From Peribacillus simplex (GTDB lineage: Bacteria; Bacillota; Bacilli; Bacillales; DSM-1321), in the NCBI RefSeq assembly GCF_001542915.1, contig NZ_LNNH01000038.1:1-64000 (forward strand): 64,000 nucleotides of DNA, in the 5' to 3' direction. Below, in pieces: positions 48,454-61,789 of this stretch. Numbering within the stretch: the first letter of the stretch is position 1; each line of letters starts with the position of its first letter. The notes under the pieces are model-generated. The model had not been told where the DNA came from, ran no database searches, and was given only the letters and a program-made list of their open reading frames with translations. The translations under genes were made by a program, and so were the position numbers.

Positions 48454-49065
48454 GACCGCTTCATTGTACTGCAGGCAACTCGCTTATCCAGAGGCGGTCC
48501 TTGACCCACCTCGGCTTTCAGTCTGCGGGTCTCAAGCGGACGCGCCATTCCCGCAGGAGTGTCGCCGCCTTCCGTTTCATTCCACTTTGTGTGAACAAGA
48601 AGTGGAAATCTCCATTGCCCACAGTATGGGGGAATCTGTACTTGGACCGTTTCATTGCACTGCAGGCACTTATCTTTCAGAGGCGGTCTTTAAGCTTCTC
48701 GGCTTTCAGCCTGCGGGTCTCAAGTGAACGCGCAATTCCCGCAGGAGTCTCGCCGCCTTCCGTTTCATTCCACTTTGTGTGAACAAGAAGTGGAAATCTC
48801 CATTGCCCACAGTATGGGGGAATCTGTACTTGGACCGTTTCATTGCACTGCAGGCACTTATCTTTCAGAGGCGGTCTTTGAGCTTCTCGGCTTTCAGCCT
48901 GCGGGTCTCAAGTGAACGCGCAATTCCCGCAGGAGTCTCGCCGCCTTCCGTTTCATTCCACTTTACGTGAAAATGTATTTCGAATCCTGCCTAATCACAG
49001 GGTTGGAGGAGGGCATGGACATTGACCGTTGCTTTACTTTTCAGGCACTCGCTTATCCAGAGGAG
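48454..49065. repeat. Tandem array of about 3.2 copies of a ~190-bp non-coding repeat between lonB and clpX
   Basis: Units begin at gaccg(c/t)ttcattg near 48454, 48645 and 48833, with a fourth, truncated start at 49024, at spacings of 191, 188 and 191 bp. Copies 2 and 3 are nearly identical; copies 1 and 4 diverge more. Each unit carries gcgggtctcaag, cattcccgcagga and a ttccactt / aagtggaa inverted repeat (48580-48607 in copy 1) around gtgtgaacaag. The flanks (48290-48453 and 49066-49178) show no gene. The plus-strand frames inside are copies of one another and are not supported as genes. Confidence 0.85.
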
Positions 49066-49178
49066 GTCGGGGAAAATGGTGAGCTGCATTTTGGGTCTTT
49101 ACTTGTTTAAACAGTTCTTCTACCGCACCTAGCCACCTAAACATCGGACAAGAGGATAAGATCACGCGTGCAATTTGC

Positions 49179-49222
49179 AAAAAAAAGGGTTTCGGAATGA
49201 AATCACTCCGAAACCCTTTTTC
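49179..49222 (-). terminator. Terminator of clpX
   Basis: AAAAAGGGTTTCGGAGT / tccgaaacccttttt-type stem of 14 bp with T8 on the minus strand, 43 bp after the clpX stop. Confidence 0.85.
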
Positions 49223-49264
49223 TATACAGCCAGGTTGTACTGGCGTCTTACTTTTTCACATTCA

Positions 49265-50533
49265 TTAAGCGGATGTTTTCTTTTCTTGACCCTTGATGGT
49301 CGTGCCATCTTTAAGGACAAGCTTTGGAGATTCATTTTTGGAAATCGTGTTGCCCGTGATCACACATTTTGCAACATCATCACGTGAAGGCAGATCGAAC
49401 ATCACTTCTAGAATGATGCCTTCAATGATGGAACGCAATCCACGGGCACCCGTTTTACGCTCAATCGCTTTTTTGGCAATTTCACTTAACGCTTCCGGTT
49501 CGAATTCCAATTCGACATCATCAAGCTCAAGTAATTTTTGATATTGCTTAACAAGAGCATTTTTCGGTTGAGTCAGGATTTCAATCAAAGCGGCTTCATC
49601 CAATTGCTCAAGAGTCGCAATTACTGGCAGTCGTCCGATGAATTCCGGGATCAATCCGAAACGTAGCAAGTCTTCAGGAAGTACTTTGGAAAGCAATTCT
49701 TTTTCCGCAATATCATCCTTTTTCACATCAGAGCCAAATCCAATGACCTTTTGGCCAAGACGGCGTTTGATGATCGGTTCGATGCCATCGAATGCACCGC
49801 CACAAATGAACAGGATATTGGTCGTATCGATTTGAATGAATTCTTGATGCGGATGTTTACGTCCACCTTGAGGCGGCACGCTTGCAACGGTTCCTTCAAG
49901 AATTTTCAATAAAGCTTGTTGCACGCCTTCTCCAGATACGTCACGTGTAATCGAAGGGTTTTCCGATTTACGCGCAACTTTATCGATTTCATCAATATAT
50001 ATGATGCCTTTTTCCGCTTTTTCAACGTCATAATCGGCTGCTTGAATCAATTTAAGGAGGATATTTTCCACATCTTCCCCTACGTATCCAGCTTCCGTCA
50101 ATGAAGTCGCATCAGCAATGGCAAAAGGAACATTCAATAGACGGGCCAATGTTTGTGCAAGAAGGGTTTTCCCGCTTCCTGTCGGTCCGATTAGGGCAAT
50201 GTTACTTTTCGAAAGCTCGACATCGTCGACTTTGCTATTGGAATTGATACGCTTATAATGATTGTAAACCGCAACAGCCAAAGATTTCTTCGCCTGTTCT
50301 TGTCCAATCACGTATTCATCAAGAATTTCCCGGATTTCCATAGGTTTAGGTACATCTCTGAATTCCACTTCTTCATCAGTACCAAGTTCTTCCTCGACGA
50401 TTTCCGTACAAAGCTCGATACACTCGTCACAAATATATACACCTGGACCAGCAACCAGTTTACGGACTTGTTCTTGTGTTTTTCCGCAAAAAGAACATTT
50501 CAGCTGTCCTTTTTCATCATTAAATTTAAACAT
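49265..50533 (-). CDS. clpX: ClpX, ATPase subunit of the ClpXP protease
   Basis: 422 aa. The N-terminal zinc-binding domain has C13-x2-C16 and C35-x2-C38 (CSFCGKT..., [10 protein letters not shown]). The AAA+ domain shows Walker [15 protein letters not shown], Walker [10 protein letters not shown], the GYVGEDVE pore region and sensor RHPHQEF segment; the IGF loop that docks ClpP is present in QKVIGFGSD. It unfolds substrates for ClpP and also acts alone. It follows tig in the usual order but 430 bp away, so it has its own promoter. Confidence 0.97.
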   Translation of the reverse strand: MFKFNDEKGQLKCSFCGKTQEQVRKLVAGPGVYICDECIELCTEIVEEELGTDEEVEFRDVPKPMEIREILDEYVIGQEQAKKSLAVAVYNHYKRINSNSKVDDVELSKSNIALIGPTGSGKTLLAQTLARLLNVPFAIADATSLTEAGYVGEDVENILLKLIQAADYDVEKAEKGIIYIDEIDKVARKSENPSITRDVSGEGVQQALLKILEGTVASVPPQGGRKHPHQEFIQIDTTNILFICGGAFDGIEPIIKRRLGQKVIGFGSDVKKDDIAEKELLSKVLPEDLLRFGLIPEFIGRLPVIATLEQLDEAALIEILTQPKNALVKQYQKLLELDDVELEFEPEALSEIAKKAIERKTGARGLRSIIEGIILEVMFDLPSRDDVAKCVITGNTISKNESPKLVLKDGTTIKGQEKKTSA

Positions 50534-50896
50534 GTACGTTCACCCCTTTAAATACTCTTCCAACTCTAGTACATAGCGGTACCCAATCTTAATTGAAAAA
50601 AAACTAGGCACACCTCTAGTTAAGCATTCCAAATCCCTAGTATGTTTTGCATTTTATCATGTTCTTGGAAGTTTAGTAACAAAAATGCTCACGCGTCCGA
50701 GTTGTTAAATAAGTACAATAATCAATCAATATGTATTTGCCCTTTACCAGTATGCCCAAAACTTTTGATTTTTAAAATTAGGATTCGCTGTATAAATATG
50801 TATATGCGGTATTAGAACTAATCTACACTGAAATCCAAAAAAAATCAATCAGGAAATAACCGATATTTGAAATTTCCACTAATTCTCAATATGTAT
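50534..50896. other. Intergenic region tig-clpX
   Basis: About 360 bp of AT-rich DNA that must hold the clpX promoter. A minus-strand GATAAA preceded at 18 bp by TTGTTA near 50655-50685 is a possible promoter. An imperfect actaggcac...ctctagt repeat lies near 50608-50622. No coding frame is supported. Confidence 0.35.
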
Positions 50897-50930
50897 AAAA
50901 CAAGGCACGATTACTCGCGCCTTGTTTTTT
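50897..50930. terminator. Terminator of tig
   Basis: aacaaggc / gccttgtt stem around cgattactcgc, with T7 on plus and T4 on minus. It lies 37 bp after the tig stop. Confidence 0.7.
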
Positions 50931-50966
50931 TAAAAGAAAATATTAAAATCCGCTTACTTATAAAAA

Positions 50967-52259
50967 TTATTTAGCGTCAACTGTTTTGCTGTTTTCTACC
51001 AAGAAGTCAATGGCTTTCTTAATTTTAAGATCGCCTTTGATGCCTTCCAAGTTTCCAAGAGCTTGTTTGATCGCATCAATTTCCATATTGTACATTGTAG
51101 CCATTTGTCCAAGCTCGGCTTCTACATCTTCATCAGTCGCTTCAAGCTTTTCAGCTTCAGCGATTGCTTCAAGAGTTAAGCTCGTACGAACTTGTCCTTC
51201 AGCTTCTTCTTTCATTTGCGCTTTCAAAGCTTCTTCATCTTGACCTGAGAATTGGTAGTAAAGTTCTAGATTAAGACCTTGAGATTGAATGCGTTGAGAG
51301 AATTCGTTCATCATGCGGTCCACTTCGTTGGAAATCATAGCTTCAGGAACGTCCATTTCTGCACCTTCAACAGCTTTGCCAATTACAGTGTTTTGAATGA
51401 AGTTTTCTTCTTCATGTTTTTTGTCATGCTCTAATTTATGTTTTGTTTTTTCTTTCAGTTCAGCCAACGTTTCCACTTCGTCGTCAACGTCTTTCGCGAA
51501 CTCATCATCCAACTCAGGAAGTTGTTTTGTTTTGATTTCGTGAATTTTCACTTTGAATACAGCTGGTTTTCCTGCAAGTTCAGCAGCATGGTATTCTTCA
51601 GGGAAAGTAACTTCGATATCTTTTTCAGCGCCAGTTTCAAGACCAACAAGTTGCTCTTCGAATCCTGGGATGAAAGAATTAGAACCGATTTCCAATGAAT
51701 GGTTTTCGCTAGCTCCGCCTTCGAATGCTTCACCATCAACGAATCCTTCAAAGTCAAGAACAACTGTATCGCCTTCGGCAACTTGTCCTTCTTCTTTCAC
51801 GACAAGCTCAGCTTGACGCTCTTGTAAAGTTTTCAATTCGTTATCCACATCTTCGTCCGTTACTTCCGTGTTGAACTTTTCAACTTCAACACCTTTGTAA
51901 TCTCCTAATTTAACTTCTGGCTTAACTGTTACAGTTGCAGTGAAAATTAGGTTTTCGCCTTTTTCCATTTTCTCGATGTCGATTTCTGGACGATCTACAG
52001 GCTGAATTCCAGCTTCTTCGACAGCATTTGCGTAAGCGTCCGGAAGAATGATATCAAGCGCATCTTGGTAAAGAGATTCTACGCCGAATTTTTTTTCGAA
52101 CATTTGACGTGGCATTTTACCTTTACGGAAGCCAGGTACGTTTACTTGTTTCACTACTTTTTTGAAAGCTGCGTCTAAACCTTCGTTTACTTTTGCAGCG
52201 TCAACTTCGATTGTTAGTACGCCTTGATTACCTTCTTGTTTTTCCCATTTTACAGACAT
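50967..52259 (-). CDS. tig: Trigger factor
   Basis: 430 aa from ATG 52259 ([15 protein letters not shown]), 6 nt after GGAGGG; the upstream open codons are not family sequence. The N-terminal ribosome-binding domain has the signature loop [10 protein letters not shown], the middle is an FKBP-like prolyl isomerase ([23 protein letters not shown]), and the C-terminal arms are helical and acidic. It binds nascent chains at the L23 exit port. Confidence 0.97.
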   Translation of the reverse strand: MSVKWEKQEGNQGVLTIEVDAAKVNEGLDAAFKKVVKQVNVPGFRKGKMPRQMFEKKFGVESLYQDALDIILPDAYANAVEEAGIQPVDRPEIDIEKMEKGENLIFTATVTVKPEVKLGDYKGVEVEKFNTEVTDEDVDNELKTLQERQAELVVKEEGQVAEGDTVVLDFEGFVDGEAFEGGASENHSLEIGSNSFIPGFEEQLVGLETGAEKDIEVTFPEEYHAAELAGKPAVFKVKIHEIKTKQLPELDDEFAKDVDDEVETLAELKEKTKHKLEHDKKHEEENFIQNTVIGKAVEGAEMDVPEAMISNEVDRMMNEFSQRIQSQGLNLELYYQFSGQDEEALKAQMKEEAEGQVRTSLTLEAIAEAEKLEATDEDVEAELGQMATMYNMEIDAIKQALGNLEGIKGDLKIKKAIDFLVENSKTVDAK

Positions 52260-52442
52260 GTGTTTCCCTCCAAAAAATCTATATACTTCAATAATAAGCA
52301 TTGGATGAATATGCTTTGCAAGTGTTAACAAGTCATCCCTCAAATATACCCAAAAAATCTTGGGTTTCGTCAAAATTAGACGAATTATACATTACAACCA
52401 CTACATTATACCACAGGTTGATTCTGTTACAACAGCAATAGG

Positions 52443-53474
52443 TTAAATAATGGGATAAGAAATTTCCTCAATTTCTTTTAAATAGGAAAGAATATCGGCT
52501 ACGGCATCCTCTTCTGCGAGGTAAAATCCTGCTATGCCCCTCGCGGAAACTTCACCAGTCATGTATTCCTCCGCCAAGGCATGGTAAGCGGCCGCCCAAG
52601 AAGGAATGCTCTCCTGTTCCGGTTCGAAGGGGTATAACAGGGAGGAATGCCGTTCGATTAAACTATGCACCATCTCGAACAAGCTTGGGTTATCTTGACT
52701 GATTCTTGCTTCCGTCAGGCTGGTGATCTTCTTATAGAAGTCCGTTTCCTTCAAGCTCTTCAATTCCGTCGGGAGGACCGACTTCGATTCATTGAATTTG
52801 CTAAGTCTCACTTGTTCGTTATATTCCTGGTCGGTCAGAATGTTCAGGAGCATCGTTTTAAAGAAGGGGTGCCCTTCGGATTGCAGAAATTGCTCGATTT
52901 GAGGGATAAACGGTCGGATATTGATATGCGTTAGTTTTGAAATGACCAAAAACATTTCATTATCCGTCTTGCCTTCAAAAAGCCCATCCTCTTGCAATTC
53001 CACTGCAATCTGCTGAGTGTTCCTGTCTTCTTCCTCTTTTTTATCCTCAAGTGCCCGTTTACTGAACTGCAGCATCTTCTCGAATTGTTCCTCTTTGTCG
53101 AACGGAATTTGGTTCTCGTCAAACAGCAGCTCGATCGTCGTGACCATTTCTTGATGCTCGCCTAATTGCAGCAAAACCATCAAATAGATATTGATCAGTT
53201 GAAAATAGTCACCGATGCCTTTATTCAGCATCTCTTTGCACAATTCCTTTGACTCCTCATAAAACTCCAGCTCGACAAGCGAGACTACAAGCCCCATGCA
53301 CACCTCATCATCTTCAGGTTCATACTCCCTCGCTTGGCTGAAAAGCTGGGCAGCAGCTTTGAAGTTTCGATTACCTAGCTCATCCAACCCTTTGGCGATC
53401 AGCCTTTCACCGAGTTTTGGAAAGGCGATAACCCTAGCTTCTCCGTCCTTTTTTCGGTTGTTCTCATTATCCAT
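52443..53474 (-). CDS. ysoA: YsoA, tetratricopeptide-repeat protein of unknown function
   Basis: 343 aa from ATG 53474, 8 nt after AGGCGG; a GTG 8 codons upstream lacks a site. Helical throughout, with TPR-like units near residues 25-150 (LGNRNFKAAAQLFSQAREYEPEDDEVCMGL, FYEESKELCKEMLNKG, YFQLINIYLMVLLQLGEHQEMV). B. subtilis ysoA lies at the same tig-leuD position and is uncharacterised to my knowledge. It has no membrane segment or catalytic motif. Confidence 0.85.
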   Translation of the reverse strand: MDNENNRKKDGEARVIAFPKLGERLIAKGLDELGNRNFKAAAQLFSQAREYEPEDDEVCMGLVVSLVELEFYEESKELCKEMLNKGIGDYFQLINIYLMVLLQLGEHQEMVTTIELLFDENQIPFDKEEQFEKMLQFSKRALEDKKEEEDRNTQQIAVELQEDGLFEGKTDNEMFLVISKLTHINIRPFIPQIEQFLQSEGHPFFKTMLLNILTDQEYNEQVRLSKFNESKSVLPTELKSLKETDFYKKITSLTEARISQDNPSLFEMVHSLIERHSSLLYPFEPEQESIPSWAAAYHALAEEYMTGEVSARGIAGFYLAEEDAVADILSYLKEIEEISYPII

Positions 53475-53590
53475 CCTATTTTCCGCCTCACCGTTCACTT
53501 TTTGAAAAACAGTTTAGCATGTAATAGAAGGAAACACAAAAATTTCCCCGGATCTTCACTTATATATGCTGATTTCCGTATTTCCAGTCA

Positions 53591-53632
53591 TAAAAAATCC
53601 CGTTTTCTTTCCCAATGGGAATTGAAAACGGG
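53591..53632 (-). terminator. Terminator of the ilv-leu operon
   Basis: On the minus strand CCCGTTTTC..TTCCC / GGGAA..GAAAACGGG long stem followed by T6, 18 bp after the leuD stop. Confidence 0.9.
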
Positions 53633-53649
53633 AGATAATCCTTCTGCGC

Positions 53650-54246
53650 TTATATGGATACAGCTTTGGTTCGTGATTCATAGGCAGAAATCTCTTTGTC
53701 ATATTGAAGCGTGATGGAAATTTCATCCCACCCCTTGACGAGCATTTCCTTCCAGTATGGATGAATGTCAAAGCTTGCCTCGAATCCTTGGTCGTCCTTC
53801 AAGGTTTGATTCGGAAGATCGATCGTCAGCTCATGGTCAGGCGCTGATGCAGCCCGCATCAAATGCCTGACTTCATCCGGCGTCAATGCGATCGGAACCA
53901 TGCCATTTTTCATGCAATTACTTTTGAAAATATCTGCATACGACGGTGCGATGACGATATCGAAGCCGTAGTCTTTCAATGACCAAGGAGCATGCTCGCG
54001 CGAGGAACCGCAGCCGAAGTTTTCACCTGCTATTAAAATGGATGTGTTTTGATTATGGGGTTGATTCAATTCAAAATCAGGACGTTCTTTCCCGTTTTCA
54101 TCAAAACGCCAGTTATAGAATAAAAATTCCCCAAAGCCGCTGCGCTCGATCCGTTTCAAAAACTGCTTAGGGATAATTTGATCGGTATCCACGTTTTTAC
54201 GGTCAAGAACCGCCGCTCTTCCTTTATATAACGTAATGGGTTCCAT
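53650..54246 (-). CDS. leuD: 3-isopropylmalate dehydratase small subunit
   Basis: 198 aa from ATG 54246, 6 nt after GGAGGTG. The swivelling domain of the aconitase family is recognisable by DRKNVDTDQIIPKQFLKR, ILIAGENFGCGSSREHAPW and VIAPSYADIFKSNCMKNG. It forms isopropylmalate isomerase with LeuC and is the last gene of the operon. Confidence 0.97.
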   Translation of the reverse strand: MEPITLYKGRAAVLDRKNVDTDQIIPKQFLKRIERSGFGEFLFYNWRFDENGKERPDFELNQPHNQNTSILIAGENFGCGSSREHAPWSLKDYGFDIVIAPSYADIFKSNCMKNGMVPIALTPDEVRHLMRAASAPDHELTIDLPNQTLKDDQGFEASFDIHPYWKEMLVKGWDEISITLQYDKEISAYESRTKAVSI

Positions 54247-54269
54247 TACTTGCACCTCCGATTAAAGTG

Positions 54270-55679
54270 TTAATGAATTTGTTCCGTCTTCTGAAAATTC
54301 CTGATATCGACAAATTTCCCATGAATGGCAGCCGCAGCAGCCATGGCAGGACTAACCAAGTGTGTCCTTGCACCTGCACCCTGGCGCCCTTCGAAGTTTC
54401 GGTTACTGGTCGAGGCACAATGCTCTCCGGCTGGCACGGCATCCGGATTCATGCTCAGACACATGCTGCAGCCTGACTCACGCCACTCAAAACCTGCAGA
54501 TTTAAAGATTTCATCGAGCCCTTCATCCTCCGCTTGCCTTTTTACACTTTGCGAGCCCGGAACGACCATTGCCCTCACCCCTTGATGAACCTCGTGGCCG
54601 TCTATCATTTCTGCGGCCTGCCGCAAATCCTCAATGCGGGAATTCGTACAAGACCCTATGAAAACATGCTGAACCGGAATATCGGTGATCGCCATGCCTT
54701 CCTCAAGGCCCATATACTCAAGTGCACGATTCAATTCCTTCGGATCGATGGTATCCTCGGCAAAGGTCGGCACCTTGCCGTCCACACCACTGGCCATTCC
54801 CGGGTTAGTGCCCCAGCTTACCATTGGTGAAATGAGGCTGCCGTCGAGGATGATTTCTTGGTCATATACAGCATCTTCATCACTGGATAGTGACTGCCAA
54901 TCCTGAACATATCGTTCGAATTCCTCCCCTTTCGGCATATATTTACGACCCTTCAAATAAGAAAAAGTCGTTTCATCAGGAGCAACCAGCCCTGCTCTTG
55001 CCCCGCCTTCGATGGACATATTGCAGACGGTCATTCGCTCCTCCATTGACATATCCCGGAAAACTTCCCCACAGTATTCAATGATATGCCCCGTGCCAAA
55101 ATCGACACCGAATTTGGAGATGACATATAAAATGACATCTTTCGCCTTCACACCGTGTCCCAGCGTGCCATTAACTTCAAGCTTTAACGTTCTTGGTTTT
55201 GTTTGCCATAGCGTTTGCGTCGCTAATACATGCTCGACCTCACTTGTACCGATTCCAAATGCTATCGATCCGAACGCACCATGTGTAGAGGTATGACTGT
55301 CCCCGCAAACAATCGTCATTCCCGGCTGCGTCAGCCCCAATTCCGGGCCGATGACGTGAACGATCCCTTGTTCCGGACTATCCAAGTCAGCAAGGCGGAT
55401 ACCGAACTCCTTACAATTTTGGTCAAGTGCTTCCAGCTGTTTCCTGGCAATATCATCCTCGATGAAATAGCGATTGACGGTCGGAACATTATGATCCATG
55501 GTCGCAAAGGTACGGTCCGGCCTCCTGACGGTGCGTCCCTTTAATCTCAACCCTTCAAATGCTTGCGGCGAGGTCACCTCATGTATATATTGAAGGTCTA
55601 TATACAATAGATCCGGTTTACCTTCCTCTTCATTTACAATATGCCGGTCCCATATTTTCTCTATTATCGACTTTCCCAT
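54270..55679 (-). CDS. leuC: 3-isopropylmalate dehydratase large subunit
   Basis: 469 aa. It isomerises 2- to 3-isopropylmalate with LeuD through a [4Fe-4S] cluster; the cluster cysteines are in [13 protein letters not shown] and [26 protein letters not shown] and [11 protein letters not shown] are further aconitase-family motifs. It is separated from leuB by a hairpin with a T-run, so its level may be set below that of the upstream genes. Confidence 0.97.
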   Translation of the reverse strand: MGKSIIEKIWDRHIVNEEEGKPDLLYIDLQYIHEVTSPQAFEGLRLKGRTVRRPDRTFATMDHNVPTVNRYFIEDDIARKQLEALDQNCKEFGIRLADLDSPEQGIVHVIGPELGLTQPGMTIVCGDSHTSTHGAFGSIAFGIGTSEVEHVLATQTLWQTKPRTLKLEVNGTLGHGVKAKDVILYVISKFGVDFGTGHIIEYCGEVFRDMSMEERMTVCNMSIEGGARAGLVAPDETTFSYLKGRKYMPKGEEFERYVQDWQSLSSDEDAVYDQEIILDGSLISPMVSWGTNPGMASGVDGKVPTFAEDTIDPKELNRALEYMGLEEGMAITDIPVQHVFIGSCTNSRIEDLRQAAEMIDGHEVHQGVRAMVVPGSQSVKRQAEDEGLDEIFKSAGFEWRESGCSMCLSMNPDAVPAGEHCASTSNRNFEGRQGAGARTHLVSPAMAAAAAIHGKFVDIRNFQKTEQIH

Positions 55680-55704
55680 CCGTATCCACCTCGATCAATC
55701 TTAT

Positions 55705-55740
55705 ATTTTTTTAAAAAACACGGCCTAATGTTAGGCCGTG
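55705..55740 (-). terminator. Hairpin with T-run between leuB and leuC
   Basis: On the minus strand CACGGCCTAAC / ATTAGGCCGTG stem followed directly by T6, 7 bp after the leuB stop and 25 bp before leuC. It has every feature of an intrinsic terminator but lies inside the operon, so partial read-through is expected. Confidence 0.8.
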
Positions 55741-55747
55741 AAGACGT

Positions 55748-56860
55748 TTATGCATAAGCACCCATGATATTGGAAATGGCTTCCTGGTCTAAAAGGCTGG
55801 CTTTAATTTCGGCAATCATCTCTGAAGTAGTGGTAATATCCCGTTGCCCATTTGCGATATCGCCTGTTCTCAAGCCGTATTCAAGCACCGTTTCCACAGC
55901 CTGCTCGACGGCATGTGCCTCATCCTCCAAACCGAAGGATAACCGCAGCATGGAAGCCGCCGATAAAATGGTCCCGATTGGATTGGCCAAGTTTTTGCCA
56001 GCAATATCCGGCGCAGAGCCATGAATCGGTTCATATAGATTAGGTCCTTCCGCAGATATCGAAGCCGAAGGAAGCATACCAAGCGAACCGGTCAATACAG
56101 ACGCCTCATCACTTAAAATGTCACCAAACATATTCTCCGTTACGATAATATCGAATTGTTTCGGGTTTTTAATCAGCTGCATGGCCGCATTATCCACAAG
56201 CATATGCTCTAGCGTCACATCCGGATAATCTTTGGCGACTTCCTCGGCCGTTTCACGCCACATCCTGCTGGATTCAAGAACATTCGCTTTATCGACGGAG
56301 GTGACTTTTTTCTTGCGATTGGAAGCCATTGCAAACGCCAGTTCAATGATGCGCTTCATTTCGCTTTTCTGATAGAAAAGCGTATCGACGACCGCTTCCT
56401 TCCCGTCCCTTTCCACTCGTTCGCTTGGTTTTCCAAAATAAAGGCCACCGGTTAATTCCCTGACGATCACGAAATCCACATCTTCAATGAATTCCTTTTT
56501 AAGGGGAGAAGACTCCGACAAGCTGGAATAATAGCTGATTGGACGGATATTGGCATAAAGATTCAAATCTTTACGGATTTTCAGCAACCCCCGTTCCGGC
56601 CTTAGGTGTGCTGGCTGATCATCCCATTTCGGGCCTCCGACTGCCCCTAATAATACCGCATCGCTATTTTGGCAAATCTTCACAGTATCATCAGGCAATG
56701 GTGAACCTGTAAGATCGATGGCACCGCCGCCAATATCACCATATTGAAAGTCAAATTCGTGTCCGTATCTTTGGGCAACGGCTTCGAGGATTTCTACAGC
56801 GCCTCTAGTCACTTCCCTACCGATGCCGTCTCCCTGAAGCACCGCAATATTCCTTTTCAT
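55748..56860 (-). CDS. leuB: 3-isopropylmalate dehydrogenase
   Basis: 370 aa. It oxidatively decarboxylates 3-isopropylmalate with NAD+. Family motifs: VLQGDGIGREV, LLGAVGGPKWDD, LRPERGLLKIRKDLNLYANIRP, and the metal-binding NMFGDILSDEASVLTGSLGMLPSAS; the NAD-binding EPIHGSAPDIAGK follows. Confidence 0.97.
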   Translation of the reverse strand: MKRNIAVLQGDGIGREVTRGAVEILEAVAQRYGHEFDFQYGDIGGGAIDLTGSPLPDDTVKICQNSDAVLLGAVGGPKWDDQPAHLRPERGLLKIRKDLNLYANIRPISYYSSLSESSPLKKEFIEDVDFVIVRELTGGLYFGKPSERVERDGKEAVVDTLFYQKSEMKRIIELAFAMASNRKKKVTSVDKANVLESSRMWRETAEEVAKDYPDVTLEHMLVDNAAMQLIKNPKQFDIIVTENMFGDILSDEASVLTGSLGMLPSASISAEGPNLYEPIHGSAPDIAGKNLANPIGTILSAASMLRLSFGLEDEAHAVEQAVETVLEYGLRTGDIANGQRDITTTSEMIAEIKASLLDQEAISNIMGAYA

Positions 56861-56875
56861 CGAAATCTCCCCTTC

Positions 56876-59450
<2,575 letters not shown>

Positions 59451-59453
59451 TCA

Positions 59454-59498
59454 TGTTTTGTAGTTTTTTTGTTTTTTGTTTTTTTGTTTTTTTGTTTT
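59454..59498 (-). repeat. Low-complexity CAAAAAAA repeats between ilvH and ilvC
   Basis: On the minus strand the 70-nt gap is mainly ACAAAAAAAC-type units (C separated by runs of six or seven A, five times), from the ilvH stop onward. It is unstructured and A-rich, which may serve as a ribosome or RNase access site; it is also prone to slippage. Confidence 0.7.
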
Positions 59499-60012
59499 AT
59501 ACGATGGTTGCGCTTTTTGCATGTGCCAGCTGCATGCCCCGCGGGATGGCAGCTGTTCCTGTTCTTGCCAATTCCTTGATGCCATATGGCTTGATCAATT
59601 CAATGAAGGCACCGATTTTATCGGATTCCCCAGTGATTTGAACGGTCAGGCTATCTTTGCTGACATCGATTACGGACGCCCGAAACGGTTCGATCAATGC
59701 ATAAATCTCGGCCCGGCTCTGTGTGGTCACCAATATTTTGATGAGTGCAAGCTCCCTTGCCACAATCGACTGATTCGTGATGTCAATCACTTTCAACACT
59801 TCGATTTGTTTGTTCAATTGCTTTGTGATTTGTTCGACGACTGCTGCGTCGTCAACATCGACCACGAAGGTCATTCTTGAAATGCCTTCCTGCTCGGATG
59901 GACCGACAGCCATGCTTTCAATGTTATAATTTCTTTTCGTGAACAGGTTCGTAATCCGATTCAGGACACCTGGCCGGTTGTTCACGGTGAGGCTAAGAAT
60001 TCCCTTCATCAT
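59497..60012 (-). CDS. ilvH: Acetolactate synthase small (regulatory) subunit
   Basis: 171 aa. N-terminal ACT domain, LSLTVNNRPGVLNRITNLFTKRNYNIESM, binds valine for feedback inhibition; the C-terminal domain (ELALIKILVTTQSRAEIYALIEPF) activates the catalytic subunit. It directly abuts ilvB at its 5' end (1-bp overlap), so the two subunits are coupled. Confidence 0.96.
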   Translation of the reverse strand: MMKGILSLTVNNRPGVLNRITNLFTKRNYNIESMAVGPSEQEGISRMTFVVDVDDAAVVEQITKQLNKQIEVLKVIDITNQSIVARELALIKILVTTQSRAEIYALIEPFRASVIDVSKDSLTVQITGESDKIGAFIELIKPYGIKELARTGTAAIPRGMQLAHAKSATIV

Positions 60013-61727
60013 TAAACTCCTTCCATCTCATCAAGCCCTTTTCCTTGTGCCACCATCGGAAAAACATTTTCATTTTGCTTTACACGGAAATCAATCAGCA
60101 CCGGACCATCAGTCGCTAACGCTGAATCCAGGCACGCGCTCGCTTCTTCCTCCGTCGTCACCTTGTACCCCTGAATTCCATATGCATCAGCCAGCTTCAC
60201 GAAATCCGGATGTGACTGGAAAATGCTGTGTGAAAACCGGTTTTCATGAAAGAGTTCCTGCCACTGCCGAACCATTCCAAGCGCGCCATTGTTGACGATG
60301 ATGATTTTGATCGGCAGCTTCCTTTCGGCAATGACCGAAAGCTCCTGAAGGCACATCTGGAATCCCCCATCCCCCGAAATGGAAAGCACCGTCGCTTTCG
60401 GATCGGCCAACTGTGCACCGAGAGCCGAAGGCAACCCAAAGCCCATCGTTCCCAGCCCCCCCGAGGTGACCCAAGAATTCGGTTTGTTGAACCGATAGTA
60501 TTGCGCTGCCCACATTTGATGCTGTCCGACATCCGTCGTAACAATCGCTTCCCCATTTGTTTTTTCATGCAGCATCTGGATGACTCGCTGCGGTTTCAGC
60601 ACACCCTCTTCATGGTCATAGCGCAACGGGAACTCTTCATTCCACTTTGTGAGCTGCACTGTCCATTCTTCAATTTCCGGCTTGCTGCCATTTTGGGCAA
60701 TCAATTCCTTCAGCGCATCCTTTGCACTGCCTACTACCGGAATCTTCGTCGGCACGTTTTTACCGATTTCAGCTGGATCGATATCGATATGGGCTACCGC
60801 TGCATGCTGGGCGAACTTGGAAAGATTGCCTGTCAAGCGGTCATCGAACCTGGCCCCGATATTAATCAGTAAATCACATTTCGATAACGCCATATTGGCG
60901 GCAAAACAGCCATGCATACCGCCCATTCCGATGAAGAGCGGGTGATCGGCAGGAAAGCCTCCCAGACCCAATAAGGTGTGGACGACAGGAATGCCTTGCT
61001 GCTCGACATATTCCTTCAATAAATGGGATGCCTTTGCATGCAGGACCCCAGCACCTGCTAGGATGACCGGTCTTTTCGCTCCGCTTACGGCTTCGACAAG
61101 CTTTCTGATCTGCAGGTAATTCGGAACGGTCGTCGGCTGATAGCCCGGAAGGTCCATCTCCGGCTCCGTCTCCACCGATGGCGCTTCTACAATCGCCATA
61201 TCTTTGGGTATATCGATCAATACGGGGCCAGGCCTTCCGCTTGAAGCGATATAAAAGGCTTCTTTTATGATGCGCGGGAGGTCTTCCGGTTTCCTTACCT
61301 GGTAGTTATGCTTGGTGATCGGGGTAGTGATCCCCAAAACATCGGCCTCCTGAAATGCATCTGTCCCAATCACACTGGTTGAGACCTGGCCGGAAATAAC
61401 GACAAGCGGCAAGGAGTCAATCATGGCATCCGCCAAACCGGTAACAATATTCGTTGCACCTGGGCCCGAGGTGACGATGACCACGCCCGGCTTGCCGGTA
61501 ATCCTGGCATAACCTTCAGCCGCATGGATGGCGCCTTGTTCATGTCTTGTCAAAATATGAAATAGCCCCGAGCTATAAAGCTTGTCATAAATCGGCAATA
61601 CGGAACCGCCAGGATAACCAAAGATCACTTCGACATTTTCCTTCTTCAATGCATTCAACAAGAACTCGGCACCACTATAATGCATCTTTACACTTTTCCG
61701 ATCAGCTACAACTGATTTTTGTGTCAT
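60012..61727 (-). CDS. ilvB: Acetolactate synthase large (catalytic) subunit
   Basis: 571 aa. This ThDP-, FAD- and Mg-dependent enzyme makes acetolactate or acetohydroxybutyrate. The catalytic Glu is in [17 protein letters not shown], and the ThDP/Mg site is [17 protein letters not shown]...[12 protein letters not shown]. It is first of the seven-gene operon ilvB-ilvH-ilvC-leuA-leuB-leuC-leuD, downstream of a leucine T-box. Confidence 0.97.
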   Translation of the reverse strand: MTQKSVVADRKSVKMHYSGAEFLLNALKKENVEVIFGYPGGSVLPIYDKLYSSGLFHILTRHEQGAIHAAEGYARITGKPGVVIVTSGPGATNIVTGLADAMIDSLPLVVISGQVSTSVIGTDAFQEADVLGITTPITKHNYQVRKPEDLPRIIKEAFYIASSGRPGPVLIDIPKDMAIVEAPSVETEPEMDLPGYQPTTVPNYLQIRKLVEAVSGAKRPVILAGAGVLHAKASHLLKEYVEQQGIPVVHTLLGLGGFPADHPLFIGMGGMHGCFAANMALSKCDLLINIGARFDDRLTGNLSKFAQHAAVAHIDIDPAEIGKNVPTKIPVVGSAKDALKELIAQNGSKPEIEEWTVQLTKWNEEFPLRYDHEEGVLKPQRVIQMLHEKTNGEAIVTTDVGQHQMWAAQYYRFNKPNSWVTSGGLGTMGFGLPSALGAQLADPKATVLSISGDGGFQMCLQELSVIAERKLPIKIIIVNNGALGMVRQWQELFHENRFSHSIFQSHPDFVKLADAYGIQGYKVTTEEEASACLDSALATDGPVLIDFRVKQNENVFPMVAQGKGLDEMEGV

Positions 61728-61789
61728 TACGTAAAAACCTCCTTCGCTTTCTCATCTTTTAAAAATTCTGAATTTTCAGCTTTTTGAGC

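Noticed and set aside
48452..48970. Four similar plus-strand ORFs of 63-93 codons between lonB and clpX
   Set aside because: They are translations of the same ~190-bp repeat in different copies, change frame between copies and have no ribosome binding site.
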